A stretch of 64,000 nt of DNA from contig CAYJKQ010000002.1 in assembly GCA_964370815.1 (NCBI GenBank), positions 256,078 to 320,077 of the forward strand, in the 5' to 3' direction. The number at the start of each line of letters is the position of its first letter. Position 1 is the first letter of the stretch. Below, piece by piece: positions 1 to 8,705 of the stretch. Source of the stretch: UBA12087 sp964370815. Its GTDB lineage: Bacteria > Chloroflexota > Anaerolineae > Anaerolineales > Villigracilaceae. The translations under genes and the position numbers were made by a program. The notes under the pieces were generated by a model that was not told the DNA's origin, made no database searches, and saw only the letters and a list, made by a program, of their open reading frames with translations.

Positions 1-1800
1 AGTGAAAACTGAGTCGATCAATTGGTAGGATTCTTCGGTATCCCGCATATTAAAATCACCCAGGATGATAACATTGACCAGGTTATCTGTGCGCTCCAGG
101 AGCATTTCTGCAAGAGCCAGCTTTGCCTGATCTGAGCCATCCGGGTGAATGTTATATAAGTTGAATAATTTTCCACCCACTGCAAATTCCACTGCTGAAG
201 TCCCATTCTCATCTTGGTCGCTAAAGGTGAATAATGTATGCGTATTCTTTAATGGAAAACGGGAGAGTATAGCTGTCCCGTAGCTTCCTGTTATTGTTGT
301 GGGACCGTAATAGGTATGGTAGCCCAGTTTGTCGGCAAAAAATCGAACATAATCCACATTATTAAGAGAGATGCGGGTTGAGTCGCTTTCCTGTAAAGCC
401 AGGATATCCGGCTTTACCTGCTGGATGAGAGCCAACTGGCGCAAATAAGATTGCTCCCCACTGCTGTCGTTACCCTGCTGAATATTGTAGGTCATTAATT
501 TCAGAGATGTGATAGGCACATTCGTGTCCACTTTAATTACAGGGACGAACAACCCATTGGCAGTAACTACCAGGATCGCTACCAGCACCAATCCCCACGC
601 ACGAAATTGATCCATGGCCACATCATAACCCTGAATTGGGACTTCACGGCGATGAAGATAGAGTAATATACACAATAGACTGCATATTAATAAGAAAGGC
701 AGCCAGAATTTATTCCGAAAAAACGGGCTGACCGGCTCAACGTAACCCCACACATTTGTAAAGATATTCATGAACACTAATAACACCAGCGAGAAGCTCC
801 CAAGTAACATACCGGGTGCAATTTGCCGGGGAGTCGCTTCAATCTGTTGCAGTCGGCTCCAAAATTGTTTTATATCAAAGAAGACCACTGGGAATAACAA
901 AAGCATTAAGATCAGGGGTACCTGCTGCCATATTGATGGTATACCGATCACAACTGCTTCCGATTGTGGGGTGGCAGGGAAGCTCACCCGGTGTGCCAGG
1001 GTGGTACCCACAAGGGCAACAGAAAAGAGCAGGTTCCAGCCAATCAAAACCCGTTCCGTCACCCACTTGAGGAGATCTGGCTTAAAAAGGATAACTACAA
1101 ACCAGGCTAATGAAAACACACTGGTACATAGCACTATTACGGCATATTTTGCATCCGTCCACCGCGCCAATACAGCTGGAGCAGAAAACACGAAATAGAT
1201 CAGTGTGAGCACCATGAAAATTCCCAGTACGGATGAGGTTACTCCCCTGGTCTTTGCAGGTTCTGCATCCAGAGTCATACCTGACTCCAATCCGGATAAT
1301 GTGACGCCCAATAGAACCCCCAAACCCCATCCAACCCAACTTCCCGCGGGTGTTAAAGAATAGTCAATACTCGAATTCATGGTTCGCAGCATGGTTGAAA
1401 TTGCTACCGCCAAAGCCAGACCCAGGGCTGCATATGATCCTGCTGATGAGCTTCTCTCACCTTTCCATCGAGCTGTCACCAGTAATGGCAGCAGGCATAA
1501 GCATGCGGCAGTTCCTAATCCAGAAACCAGCATTCTCCCGTTGGTATCCAGGATCGGGGTCAGACCTCGCGCCACGAACAGGATTCCAAAGAATAACCAT
1601 GTTGACCATCCGAGTGCCGGTTTGCGGATAAAAATCAATAAGACCGGTGAAAAGAAGAATAGCAATCCCAACGCTTTGGCATCCAAAGAAGTGTTGAGCA
1701 GATCGAGGGTATAGATGGACGAGACCAGAGTTCCAGCCATTTGAATAAAGAATAAAAATAGAATTGCATAAGTGAATATGGGATAAAAAGTTTTCTTCAT
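1..1800 (-). CDS. Polytopic membrane protein with C-terminal endonuclease/exonuclease/phosphatase domain (partial)
   Basis: The frame is open for 600 codons from ATG at 1800 to the left window edge, so the C-terminus is missing. The first ~390 residues are a series of hydrophobic segments, with many Leu/Val/Trp and few charges. After about residue 430 the sequence becomes an EEP-fold domain: a TYNIQQG motif (the first metal-site Asn), then LALQES (the Glu metal ligand), then a GTAILSRFPL segment, and ILGDFNM near the edge (the Asp-x-Asn metal/catalytic site). These motifs are typical of the EEP superfamily (exonuclease III, sphingomyelinase, DNase I). The substrate cannot be told; membrane-anchored EEP proteins are often thought to act outside the cytoplasm on phosphodiesters. 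Shorter frames on the other strand here are shadows. Confidence 0.85.
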   Translation of the reverse strand, partial: MKKTFYPIFTYAILFLFFIQMAGTLVSSIYTLDLLNTSLDAKALGLLFFFSPVLLIFIRKPALGWSTWLFFGILFVARGLTPILDTNGRMLVSGLGTAACLCLLPLLVTARWKGERSSSAGSYAALGLALAVAISTMLRTMNSSIDYSLTPAGSWVGWGLGVLLGVTLSGLESGMTLDAEPAKTRGVTSSVLGIFMVLTLIYFVFSAPAVLARWTDAKYAVIVLCTSVFSLAWFVVILFKPDLLKWVTERVLIGWNLLFSVALVGTTLAHRVSFPATPQSEAVVIGIPSIWQQVPLILMLLLFPVVFFDIKQFWSRLQQIEATPRQIAPGMLLGSFSLVLLVFMNIFTNVWGYVEPVSPFFRNKFWLPFLLICSLLCILLYLHRREVPIQGYDVAMDQFRAWGLVLVAILVVTANGLFVPVIKVDTNVPITSLKLMTYNIQQGNDSSGEQSYLRQLALIQQVKPDILALQESDSTRISLNNVDYVRFFADKLGYHTYYGPTTITGSYGTAILSRFPLKNTHTLFTFSDQDENGTSAVEFAVGGKLFNLYNIHPDGSDQAKLALAEMLLERTDNLVNVIILGDFNMRDTEESYQLIDSVFT

Positions 1801-1858
1801 GAATATTCCTCCCGGTCGATTATTTTGATAAGGTGTTCATAAATTTTAACACCCTTAA

Positions 1859-1895
1859 ATCAGGAAAGTCACTCGGTTTCAGCGACTTTCCTGAT
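1859..1895 (-). terminator. Stem-loop terminator after the GIN-domain gene
   Basis: A perfect 12-bp inverted repeat (ATCAGGAAAGTC at 1859-1870, its complement at 1884-1895) with a 13-nt loop lies just beyond the stop at 1931. On the minus strand the stem is followed by TTTAAGG, a weak T-tract. It separates the upstream pair of membrane-protein genes from the EEP gene. Confidence 0.6.
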
Positions 1896-1930
1896 GGATC
1901 TATTGATGGGTCTTTTTCTTTTTGTCCGGA

Positions 1931-2899
1931 CTATTTTTCACCCAGATAATTTATACTTCCCAGACCACTCACATTTTTCTGAATGTTTGGGCTTCCATAG
2001 TAATTGACCGAACCAACTCCACTGATTTTTGCAACCAGGTCGTTGACCACCCATATACTTGCGCTACCCACCCCGCTAATATTGGCCGAAGCAGAATTGC
2101 TTCTTAATTCTTTCCCGTTGAAGCTGCCAGCCCCGCTTATATGGACATCCAGTTCCTTTACCTCACCGCTGGCATCAATACTGCCTGCTCCGCTCAGATT
2201 TATTTCACAAGTTCCTATCTGAACATCAATCAAGGAAGTTTCGCCCGCACCGGAAATAGATAATTTCAATTGATCGCTCTTAATGCCTTCGATTTTCACC
2301 TCACCAGCAGAATGGAAATTCACCTCACGCAAGTCTTTAACAGTTATGGAAAGCAGGATTTTTTCGGATGGATCAACACGCTGGCTCCAGGCAGATATTG
2401 TATTCTCGATGATCAGTTTTCCATTAATAACACGTGTATTTAACTGTGGCAGGAGATTGTCATCAGTTTGTACTGTGACAGTGTTGCCTTGACCCTGCTT
2501 GATTGTGACGGATACCGGGTAGCGAATATCCACTCCAGTGAACGCAGTGACTTCACGCTTCTCACTTACGATCACTCCTGAACCGGGTATCCCACCATTT
2601 AGATCCGATCCCAGATTGATATGTGCGAAATTCCATTCTTGAGGTTTATTCCACCCAAACTGAGGAGCGAAGTATATCGCCAGCACGGCTCCCAGAACGA
2701 TCAGGGCGGAGAACAACATACCTGCCGAACGCCAGAAACTGCGCACGATCAGACCCACGCCAAGGATCATGAGCAGGTAAGGCCAGATTTGGGTCAATGC
2801 CCACAGGTTTTCAGAAGGGATTTTTCCGAGATTTATCATTAACCAAACGAACCCGGTGGCAATCATAATGAATGGCCAGAACAATGATCTTTGTTTCAT
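1931..2899 (-). CDS. LiaF-like membrane protein with DUF2807 (GIN) domain
   Basis: 322 aa. Residues 1-75 hold short hydrophobic segments of the LiaI/LiaF type (WPFIMIATGFVWLMINLG, then a second pair). Residues from about 120 form a repetitive beta-rich domain full of Gly/Ser repeats (ISGAGETSLID, LSGAGSIDASG, ISGAGSFNG, ISGVGSASIW, ISGVGSVNYYG), the pattern of the DUF2807/GIN head domain that folds as a beta-helix. Such proteins are seen in cell-envelope stress modules. It follows the gene at 2975-3568 with only a short gap and is likely co-transcribed with it. Function beyond an envelope role is not shown. Confidence 0.85.
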   Translation of the reverse strand: MKQRSLFWPFIMIATGFVWLMINLGKIPSENLWALTQIWPYLLMILGVGLIVRSFWRSAGMLFSALIVLGAVLAIYFAPQFGWNKPQEWNFAHINLGSDLNGGIPGSGVIVSEKREVTAFTGVDIRYPVSVTIKQGQGNTVTVQTDDNLLPQLNTRVINGKLIIENTISAWSQRVDPSEKILLSITVKDLREVNFHSAGEVKIEGIKSDQLKLSISGAGETSLIDVQIGTCEINLSGAGSIDASGEVKELDVHISGAGSFNGKELRSNSASANISGVGSASIWVVNDLVAKISGVGSVNYYGSPNIQKNVSGLGSINYLGEK

Positions 2900-2974
2900 C
2901 TTATTATCTCCTATCGTTTTTTTATCTTCCTTTATACAAACACACCTTCAGTGCGTAATTCTTCAACAGAATTC

Positions 2975-3568
2975 TTAATTGATTTCAGGTTTCTCGGGAT
3001 TTTCAATGATCACAGGTTGGTCACTGTCATTTGGAGATCGGGAGAACAATCCGGAGCTTTTTACGACCAGGTAAATACCCAGGCAAAGCAGCGCAACCGG
3101 GAATACATATCCACGCAATCCCTCCGGTGCCCCTAAAGAGAAGATGATTTCAAAGAAAGCTCCAAAGATCACGAACATAACAACCCCGACTTCAAACAAT
3201 TTCAACCCGGCTCTACGACGTGATGCATCACCCTGCCAGGCACCCATGATAAATATACCCGCACCGATCGACATCAGAATGACTGTCCAGCTATATGACC
3301 AGGTTTCCCATCGACCCGTAAGATTTTGAAGAAACAACATCAAACCATTAGTGGCAATAATACTTCCCGGGATAGCCATCCAGGCAAAAGTCTTACCCAA
3401 TAAGAACATGCCCACAAAAAACAACGAGCCAAAACCAATAATGATCAAAGGCCAGGCTATTCCCCAAAACCTTGCTCCCTCAAACAACCTCTCAATGAGG
3501 ACAAGTGCGCCAAAGCAGATCAGAACAGAACCGACTACAAGAGCGCCATAATTCCGTTTTTCAGTCAT
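2975..3568 (-). CDS. LiaI/LiaF-like membrane protein
   Basis: Start chosen at the third of three consecutive ATG codons (3566-3568, MTEKRNYG), because AGGAG at 3576-3580 sits 7 nt upstream of it; the other two ATGs would be too close. The 197-aa protein is mostly hydrophobic with about six membrane segments, beginning with a segment like the LiaI-LiaF transmembrane region (GALVVGSVLICFGALVLIERL). The C-terminal tail is polar (SPNDSDQPVIIENPEKPEIN). It precedes the GIN-domain protein in the same direction. No enzyme motif is visible. Confidence 0.75.
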   Translation of the reverse strand: MTEKRNYGALVVGSVLICFGALVLIERLFEGARFWGIAWPLIIIGFGSLFFVGMFLLGKTFAWMAIPGSIIATNGLMLFLQNLTGRWETWSYSWTVILMSIGAGIFIMGAWQGDASRRRAGLKLFEVGVVMFVIFGAFFEIIFSLGAPEGLRGYVFPVALLCLGIYLVVKSSGLFSRSPNDSDQPVIIENPEKPEIN

Positions 3569-3823
3569 CATCATTCTCCTTTTGATTTCTATGAATGGTT
3601 CTCTCACCTTGGAACTGATTCAACCATAAATTGGTCCCGAAGAGCGCAAATCTCAAAGTCAGATTTGGGTATCCTACGATTCGATACAATTTATTTACGC
3701 TTCTGGTTTAGAGAAGTTGCACTCTTCATACAAAAAAATCAACCAGGCTCAAATTTGACGCGTAAAAATACTCCGGGGATTTCATGCTGAAATCCGAAGT
3801 CTGAATTCAGAATGTAAGGTTAT

Positions 3824-4024
3824 TTATAGTTTTTTAACGTTGGCAGCCTGGGGACCTTTAGGTCCTTCGACCACTTCAAATTCCACCTCGTCACCTTCGT
3901 CAAGCACCTTGAAGCCTTCGGCCTGGATGGCGCTGAAATGAACGAAGACATCAGCTCCGGATTCGCGTTCAATAAAGCCGAACCCTTTTGTTCTGTTGAA
4001 CCACTTTACTTTTCCGTTTTCCAT
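3824..4024 (-). CDS. csp: Cold-shock domain protein (CspA family)
   Basis: 66 aa, the usual size for CspA-type proteins. It has both RNA-binding motifs, KGFGFI (RNP1) and VFVHF (RNP2), and the family C-terminal end GPKGPQAANVKKL. It binds single-stranded RNA/DNA as a chaperone in the cytoplasm. Start is ATG 4022-4024, preceded on the minus strand by GGAGAAG at suitable spacing; longer in-frame extension upstream is 5' UTR, not protein. A promoter at 4094-4122 would give a leader of about 60 nt, shorter than the E. coli cspA leader. Confidence 0.97.
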   Translation of the reverse strand: MENGKVKWFNRTKGFGFIERESGADVFVHFSAIQAEGFKVLDEGDEVEFEVVEGPKGPQAANVKKL

Positions 4025-4093
4025 CTTGTTACTTCTCCACTGATTGCTGCACGCAAACCGGTAAAATGTTTTTAAATAGTTTGCGATATAAAT

Positions 4094-4122
4094 ATTATAT
4101 AACAAATATCTTTTCGTTACAA
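4094..4122 (-). promoter_or_regulatory. Sigma70-like promoter of the cold-shock gene
   Basis: Minus strand: TTGTAA (4117-4122), a 17-nt spacer, and TATAAT (4094-4099). Predicted transcription start near 4087, about 60 nt before the csp start codon, in an AT-rich stretch. Seen by consensus match only. Confidence 0.65.
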
Positions 4123-4242
4123 TCATGTAATTTTAATCAATCAAATATATTTGAAATTTTACTCAAGGTTTTCAACCATTATTACAGGAAGGTTTTACAT
4201 TATTAGGGCTCTTTGAAACTGTAGTAGAATCTCTGTGAGAAA

Positions 4243-5022
4243 ATGCGCATGCCCATTGTTCCAGAAAATAACCATTCTACCAAAATGCCTTCTCCACCAG
4301 TATCGAACTCGCTGGTGGAATTGTGTAATGTGTTTAAAATTTACCAAACCGCAGCTGGTGATTTTCCTGCTCTACAGGATGTTTCAACCCAGGTCTTCCC
4401 AGGAGAATTTCTGGGAATTGTCGGCAAGTCTGGAGCCGGAAAATCCACCCTGCTTAATATGATCACCGGTGTGGATGATGTCACTTCCGGGAAGGTACTG
4501 GTCCATACCACCAGTGCGACTGTTTCCATTCACGACATGAACGAAGATGAATTAGCTCTCTGGCGGGGACGTAACATGGGAGTGATCTACCAATCTTTCC
4601 AACTCCTTTCCATGTTGAGTCTGATCGAGAATGTCATGCTGCCCATGGACTTGTGTGGCTTATATCATCGCAATGAAAGCCGGGAACGCGCCATGGATTT
4701 ATTACGCCTGGTGGAGTTGGAAGAACACGCATATAAAACCCCTGACTTGATCTCGGGTGGGCAGCAGCAGCGTGTTGCAATCGCCCGTGCCATTGCCAAT
4801 GACCCACCCATCCTTATTGCTGACGAACCCACTGGCAGCCTGGATTCCGTCACTGCCGACCATATCTTTGCCGTCTTCGAGCGGTTAATCGGAAAAGGCA
4901 TGACCATCATCATGGTCACTCATGACAACAGTCTTGGACCACGCTTCACCAGACATATACAGATCGCAGATGGCAAATTTATCAATGGAAACAATCCTCA
5001 TTCGATCCTGGAGCGATCATGA
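4243..5022 (+). CDS. ABC transporter ATP-binding protein (MacB/LolD type)
   Basis: 259 aa ATPase of the MacB/LolD branch. Walker A GKSGAGKS at residues 61-68, canonical signature SGGQQQR at 171-177, Walker B ILIADEP at about 190-196, and H-loop VTHD. It overlaps the next gene by 4 nt (ATGA), and that gene overlaps the permease the same way, so all three are translationally coupled. With the FtsX-type permease and HlyD-type adaptor downstream it forms a MacAB-like exporter or lipoprotein-release system. Start at 4243 or the in-frame ATG at 4249; no strong ribosome site separates them. Confidence 0.93.
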   Translation: MRMPIVPENNHSTKMPSPPVSNSLVELCNVFKIYQTAAGDFPALQDVSTQVFPGEFLGIVGKSGAGKSTLLNMITGVDDVTSGKVLVHTTSATVSIHDMNEDELALWRGRNMGVIYQSFQLLSMLSLIENVMLPMDLCGLYHRNESRERAMDLLRLVELEEHAYKTPDLISGGQQQRVAIARAIANDPPILIADEPTGSLDSVTADHIFAVFERLIGKGMTIIMVTHDNSLGPRFTRHIQIADGKFINGNNPHSILERS

Positions 5023-6197
5023 AACCCGGAATCCAAACGCTTCCAATATCGGAGAATGAGCCCTCTGCCTCCACACAGGAAATGATCCAGTTGCGCCAGG
5101 TAACAAAGACCTTTATCAACGCAGCCGGAGAATTTCGTGTACTGAAAGAATTAAACCTGACTCTGAAAAGCGGTGAATTCGTAGCGATAGTCGGAAAATC
5201 TGGCAGCGGTAAATCCACCCTGCTTAACATGATCACTGGTATTGATTTCCCCTCCTCCGGACAGGTCATTGTTAACGGGGTTGATATTTATAAGATGAAT
5301 GAAAGCAAAAGAGCCCTGTGGCGCGGTCGCAACCTGGGAATCGTCTTCCAATTCTTCCAGCTTTTACCCATGCTCAGTTTGCTGGAAAATGTCATGCTGC
5401 CAATGGATTACGTCGAGATGTACGATTTTGACCAAAGACCTCAACGCGCCATGGAACTTCTCGAAATGGTAGGCTTGGGGAAACAAGCCAATAAGCTGCC
5501 AGCAGCCGTCTCCACCGGGCAGCAACAGAGTGCGGCTATTGCGCGTGCCCTGGCCACCGATCCCCCCATCATCGTGGCTGATGAACCAACTGGCAATTTG
5601 GATTCACGCTCAGCTTCCTTTATCATCGATCTGTTCGACCAACTCGTTCACCAGGGAAAAACGATCGCCATGGTTACCCATGACCCATCACTTACCGACC
5701 GCACTTCGCGCACCATCGTAATTTCTGATGGTGAGTTGATTGACGAGACCCTCGCCCACGCCTTGCCACTCTTGAAGCACCACCAGATGCTGGAAGCGAC
5801 CCGAATTCTGGAACATCTTAGCTTTCAACCCAACACGAATATCATTCAGAAAGACTCTCCAGTGGACTATTTCTACATGATAACCAGCGGTCAAGTGGAA
5901 ATTGTCTTATGTGGCAGACGGAAAAAAGATATCAGTGTTGCCAGGTTGAGTGCTGGGCAGTTCTTTGGAGAGGTTGAGTTGCTGCGCGGCGGAAGATCAA
6001 TCGCTTGTGTCCGGGCTGCCCCGGAAGGTCCAGTGGAATTGGTAGCTATCCCAAGAAAGCAATTTATCTCCCTGTTGGAAAATTCGACCCTTACCGCCGA
6101 TAACATTGCCAACCTGGTTCAACTCCGTGTTGAAGAGAACCGCTTTGCAGACCGACGGTCACGGCGATGGTTCGGTAAAGAAGTGGTGTCTTTATGA
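5019..6197 (+). CDS. ABC ATPase fused to a cyclic-nucleotide-binding-like domain
   Basis: 392 aa. Residues 20-240 are a MacB/LolD-type ATPase: Walker A GKSGSGKS (59-66), Walker B IIVADEP (about 184-190), VTHD switch. The signature reads STGQQQS (165-171) instead of the SGGQQQR seen in its neighbour, so both the second Gly of the C-loop and the following Arg are changed. Residues ~262-352 form a cNMP-binding-like domain with a phosphate-cassette-like stretch FFGEVELLRGGRSIA (about 315-329) that keeps Gly-Glu and one Arg. The pair of ATPases (4243 and here) may form a heterodimer with one weakened site. Whether a nucleotide is bound is not shown by the sequence. Confidence 0.9.
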   Translation: MKPGIQTLPISENEPSASTQEMIQLRQVTKTFINAAGEFRVLKELNLTLKSGEFVAIVGKSGSGKSTLLNMITGIDFPSSGQVIVNGVDIYKMNESKRALWRGRNLGIVFQFFQLLPMLSLLENVMLPMDYVEMYDFDQRPQRAMELLEMVGLGKQANKLPAAVSTGQQQSAAIARALATDPPIIVADEPTGNLDSRSASFIIDLFDQLVHQGKTIAMVTHDPSLTDRTSRTIVISDGELIDETLAHALPLLKHHQMLEATRILEHLSFQPNTNIIQKDSPVDYFYMITSGQVEIVLCGRRKKDISVARLSAGQFFGEVELLRGGRSIACVRAAPEGPVELVAIPRKQFISLLENSTLTADNIANLVQLRVEENRFADRRSRRWFGKEVVSL

Positions 6198-8629
6198 TGC
6201 GTCCACGCTGGCGTAAGATCTTTCATGATCTGATCGACAATAAAATGCGCACACTGCTCGTGGTTTTCTCTATTGCTGTGGGTGTTTTTTCGATTGGTGT
6301 CATCTCCGGTACTTATGTCATTATCTCAAATGACATGAGCGCCAGCTATGCTGCCAACCAACCCATGAATATCGAGTTGCGTACTGGCGCATTTGATTCC
6401 AACCTGGTGGATACTCTCAATAATTTGCGCACAGTGAAAGCTGCTGAAGGTCGTCGCGTTTTTAACTTGCGGGTGCGCATACCGGGTAATAAACTGTGGA
6501 CTACACTCGATCTGGTCGCCATTCAGGATTACAGCAAAATTGAGATCAATTTGCTTCGTCCATTGGAAGGGAGCAGCATACCCTCTTTAAAACAGGTTCT
6601 ACTAGAAAAGAAAGCCCTGGAAAATCTCAACATACCCATAGGCAGCGAACTTGAATTACAGCTTGCAGATGGCACACTGAAGAAACTGACAGTCGCTGGA
6701 ATAGTTCAGGATCAAACATCTGGTGCAGGTGACTTTCTCGCGCCTCCGATCGCTTTTATCTCTATGGATACTCTGAAATATCTGGCTCAACCAGAAAGCT
6801 TCAACCGCATGTTTGTCATTCTGGCACAAAATGGAAATGATCCATCCTACCTGAATGAGATGGCGGGCATCTTGAAGGACAAAGTTGAAAAAAACGATGT
6901 GATTGTATACCACACCCGCACAGCCCGCAGTGATCGCCACCCGATGGCGTCAATCGTGGAGGCGGTAATTGGTATTCTGGGAGCCATGGGAGTTCTCATC
7001 TTGTTTCTAAGCAGTTCGTTAATTGCCAACACACTCAGCGCTTTGCTAAATCAGCATAAACGCCACATTGGCGTTATGAAACTCGTAGGTGGCAGCCAGA
7101 AACAGGTATTTGGTATGTACATCGTCCTGATCCTGGCATTTGGTCTAATTGCTCTCCTCATTGCAATCCCCCTCGGAGGCCAGGGAGCATATGCTCTTTC
7201 CGCCTTTGTCGCAGATAAATTAAATTTTTCCCTGACAGGTTACCGGATTGTGCCATTTGCATTATTGATCCAGGTTGTGATCGGATTGGCAGTGCCTCTA
7301 TTAGTGGGTCTATTGCCGGTTTTGAACGGTTCGCGCGTTACGGTTCAGCGGGCTCTCAGCAACGATCTAACTCTGGATGGAGGTGTCAAGCGTGAGGTTT
7401 CCCCCCGAAGTGAATCAGCATTAGAAAAATATCGTCAACGAATAATGGCCGGATTAGCACTGCGCGGCATACATTTGCCTCGCCCTATGCTCATCTCTCT
7501 GCGTAATACTTTTCGGCGCAAAGGACGTCTGGTTTTGACTCTTTTCACGCTTACCATGGGTGGAGCCATTTTTATTGCAGTATTTAATGTTCAATTCAGC
7601 CTAAACCAGTATATTGAGCAAATTGGGAAATACTTTATTGCTGATGTGACCCTTGATTTTGATACCCCCTATCGTCTCAAAGAGGTCGAGTTGGACGGAT
7701 TGCGTGTTCCAGGCGTACAGGCAGTGGAAGGATGGGCTTATGCCAGCGCGGAGGTATTTTTTGAAGATCAATCCGCTGCCGGGAATGTAACCATCTTAGC
7801 GCCACCGGTAGATAGCAAGCTTGTCGAACCGATCCTTATATCGGGACGGTGGTTACAAGCGGGAGATGAGAGGGCTATTGCTGTCAGCGAAAGTATCCTG
7901 GATCTGTTCCCGAACCTGAAACCTGGCGACAGCCTTCATCTGAAAATAAACGGCAAAGAAGCTGATTGGACTGTAGTGGGTCTATTCCAATTTGTTAATC
8001 AAGAAGGCACGTTTGCATATGGCACTTACGAATACATTTCGCGTTTGACCCACATGGCAAATCGATCCTTCTCTTTCCGGATAGTTACAAAGGATCACTC
8101 CCCGGAGTTTCAGCAAACCATGAGTGAAGAGTTGGATACTTATTTCCGGAGCCTTGGTTATCACCTTCGGGAAGCACGTACGGGTATGTCCACTTTAAAA
8201 ACCGCTTCAGAAAGCCTGAATATATTGGTGATCTTCCTGCTCATTATGGCGGTCCTTACAGCTCTGGTTGGTTCTATGGGGTTGGCAGGCTCGATGAGCA
8301 TGAATGTGCTTGAGCGTACTCGGGAGATCGGTATCATGCGTTCTATCGGCGCTGGGAACCGTGCCATCACCAGTATGGTTATCGTCGAAGGAATGATCAT
8401 CGGCAGCATGTCCTGGTTGTTTGGAGTAGTGATCTCCTTCCCAATCACTTACCTGCTATCCGGCATAATCAGCCAGACAATTTTTAACTCTTCCATTCCA
8501 GTAAAATTTACTTTTGCAGGCTTTGGTCTGTGGCTAATGGTGGTATTGGTGCTTTCAGTTGTTGCCAGCCTGCTGCCCGCTCGAAATGCAGCCAGTCTTA
8601 CCATTCGCGAGGTGCTTGCTTATGAATAA
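6194..8629 (+). CDS. FtsX-family ABC transporter permease, duplicated form
   Basis: 811 aa with an N-terminal membrane segment (LLVVFSIAVGVFSIGVISGTY), a periplasmic MacB-like domain, three membrane segments at about 255-390, then a second FtsX unit with its own periplasmic domain and final three segments (~680-805, ending LLPARNAASLTIREVLAYE). This two-module layout is that of large FtsX/MacB-type permeases of the YbbP or LolCE type. It overlaps the ATPase gene by 4 nt. Probable substrates are lipids, lipoproteins or peptides exported from the membrane; the sequence does not say which. Confidence 0.93.
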   Translation: MMRPRWRKIFHDLIDNKMRTLLVVFSIAVGVFSIGVISGTYVIISNDMSASYAANQPMNIELRTGAFDSNLVDTLNNLRTVKAAEGRRVFNLRVRIPGNKLWTTLDLVAIQDYSKIEINLLRPLEGSSIPSLKQVLLEKKALENLNIPIGSELELQLADGTLKKLTVAGIVQDQTSGAGDFLAPPIAFISMDTLKYLAQPESFNRMFVILAQNGNDPSYLNEMAGILKDKVEKNDVIVYHTRTARSDRHPMASIVEAVIGILGAMGVLILFLSSSLIANTLSALLNQHKRHIGVMKLVGGSQKQVFGMYIVLILAFGLIALLIAIPLGGQGAYALSAFVADKLNFSLTGYRIVPFALLIQVVIGLAVPLLVGLLPVLNGSRVTVQRALSNDLTLDGGVKREVSPRSESALEKYRQRIMAGLALRGIHLPRPMLISLRNTFRRKGRLVLTLFTLTMGGAIFIAVFNVQFSLNQYIEQIGKYFIADVTLDFDTPYRLKEVELDGLRVPGVQAVEGWAYASAEVFFEDQSAAGNVTILAPPVDSKLVEPILISGRWLQAGDERAIAVSESILDLFPNLKPGDSLHLKINGKEADWTVVGLFQFVNQEGTFAYGTYEYISRLTHMANRSFSFRIVTKDHSPEFQQTMSEELDTYFRSLGYHLREARTGMSTLKTASESLNILVIFLLIMAVLTALVGSMGLAGSMSMNVLERTREIGIMRSIGAGNRAITSMVIVEGMIIGSMSWLFGVVISFPITYLLSGIISQTIFNSSIPVKFTFAGFGLWLMVVLVLSVVASLLPARNAASLTIREVLAYE

Positions 8630-8705
8630 ATATTCCATTTTTCTTCGAGATGGTAATTTAATCTCGGAGAATTCAGTAAGATGAAAAAATCAAGGAGAAT
8701 AAACG

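Noticed and set aside
770..1714. Several open frames on the plus strand (to 142 codons) near the left edge
   Set aside because: They run opposite to a continuous 600-codon minus-strand frame with clear EEP motifs, so they are shadows.
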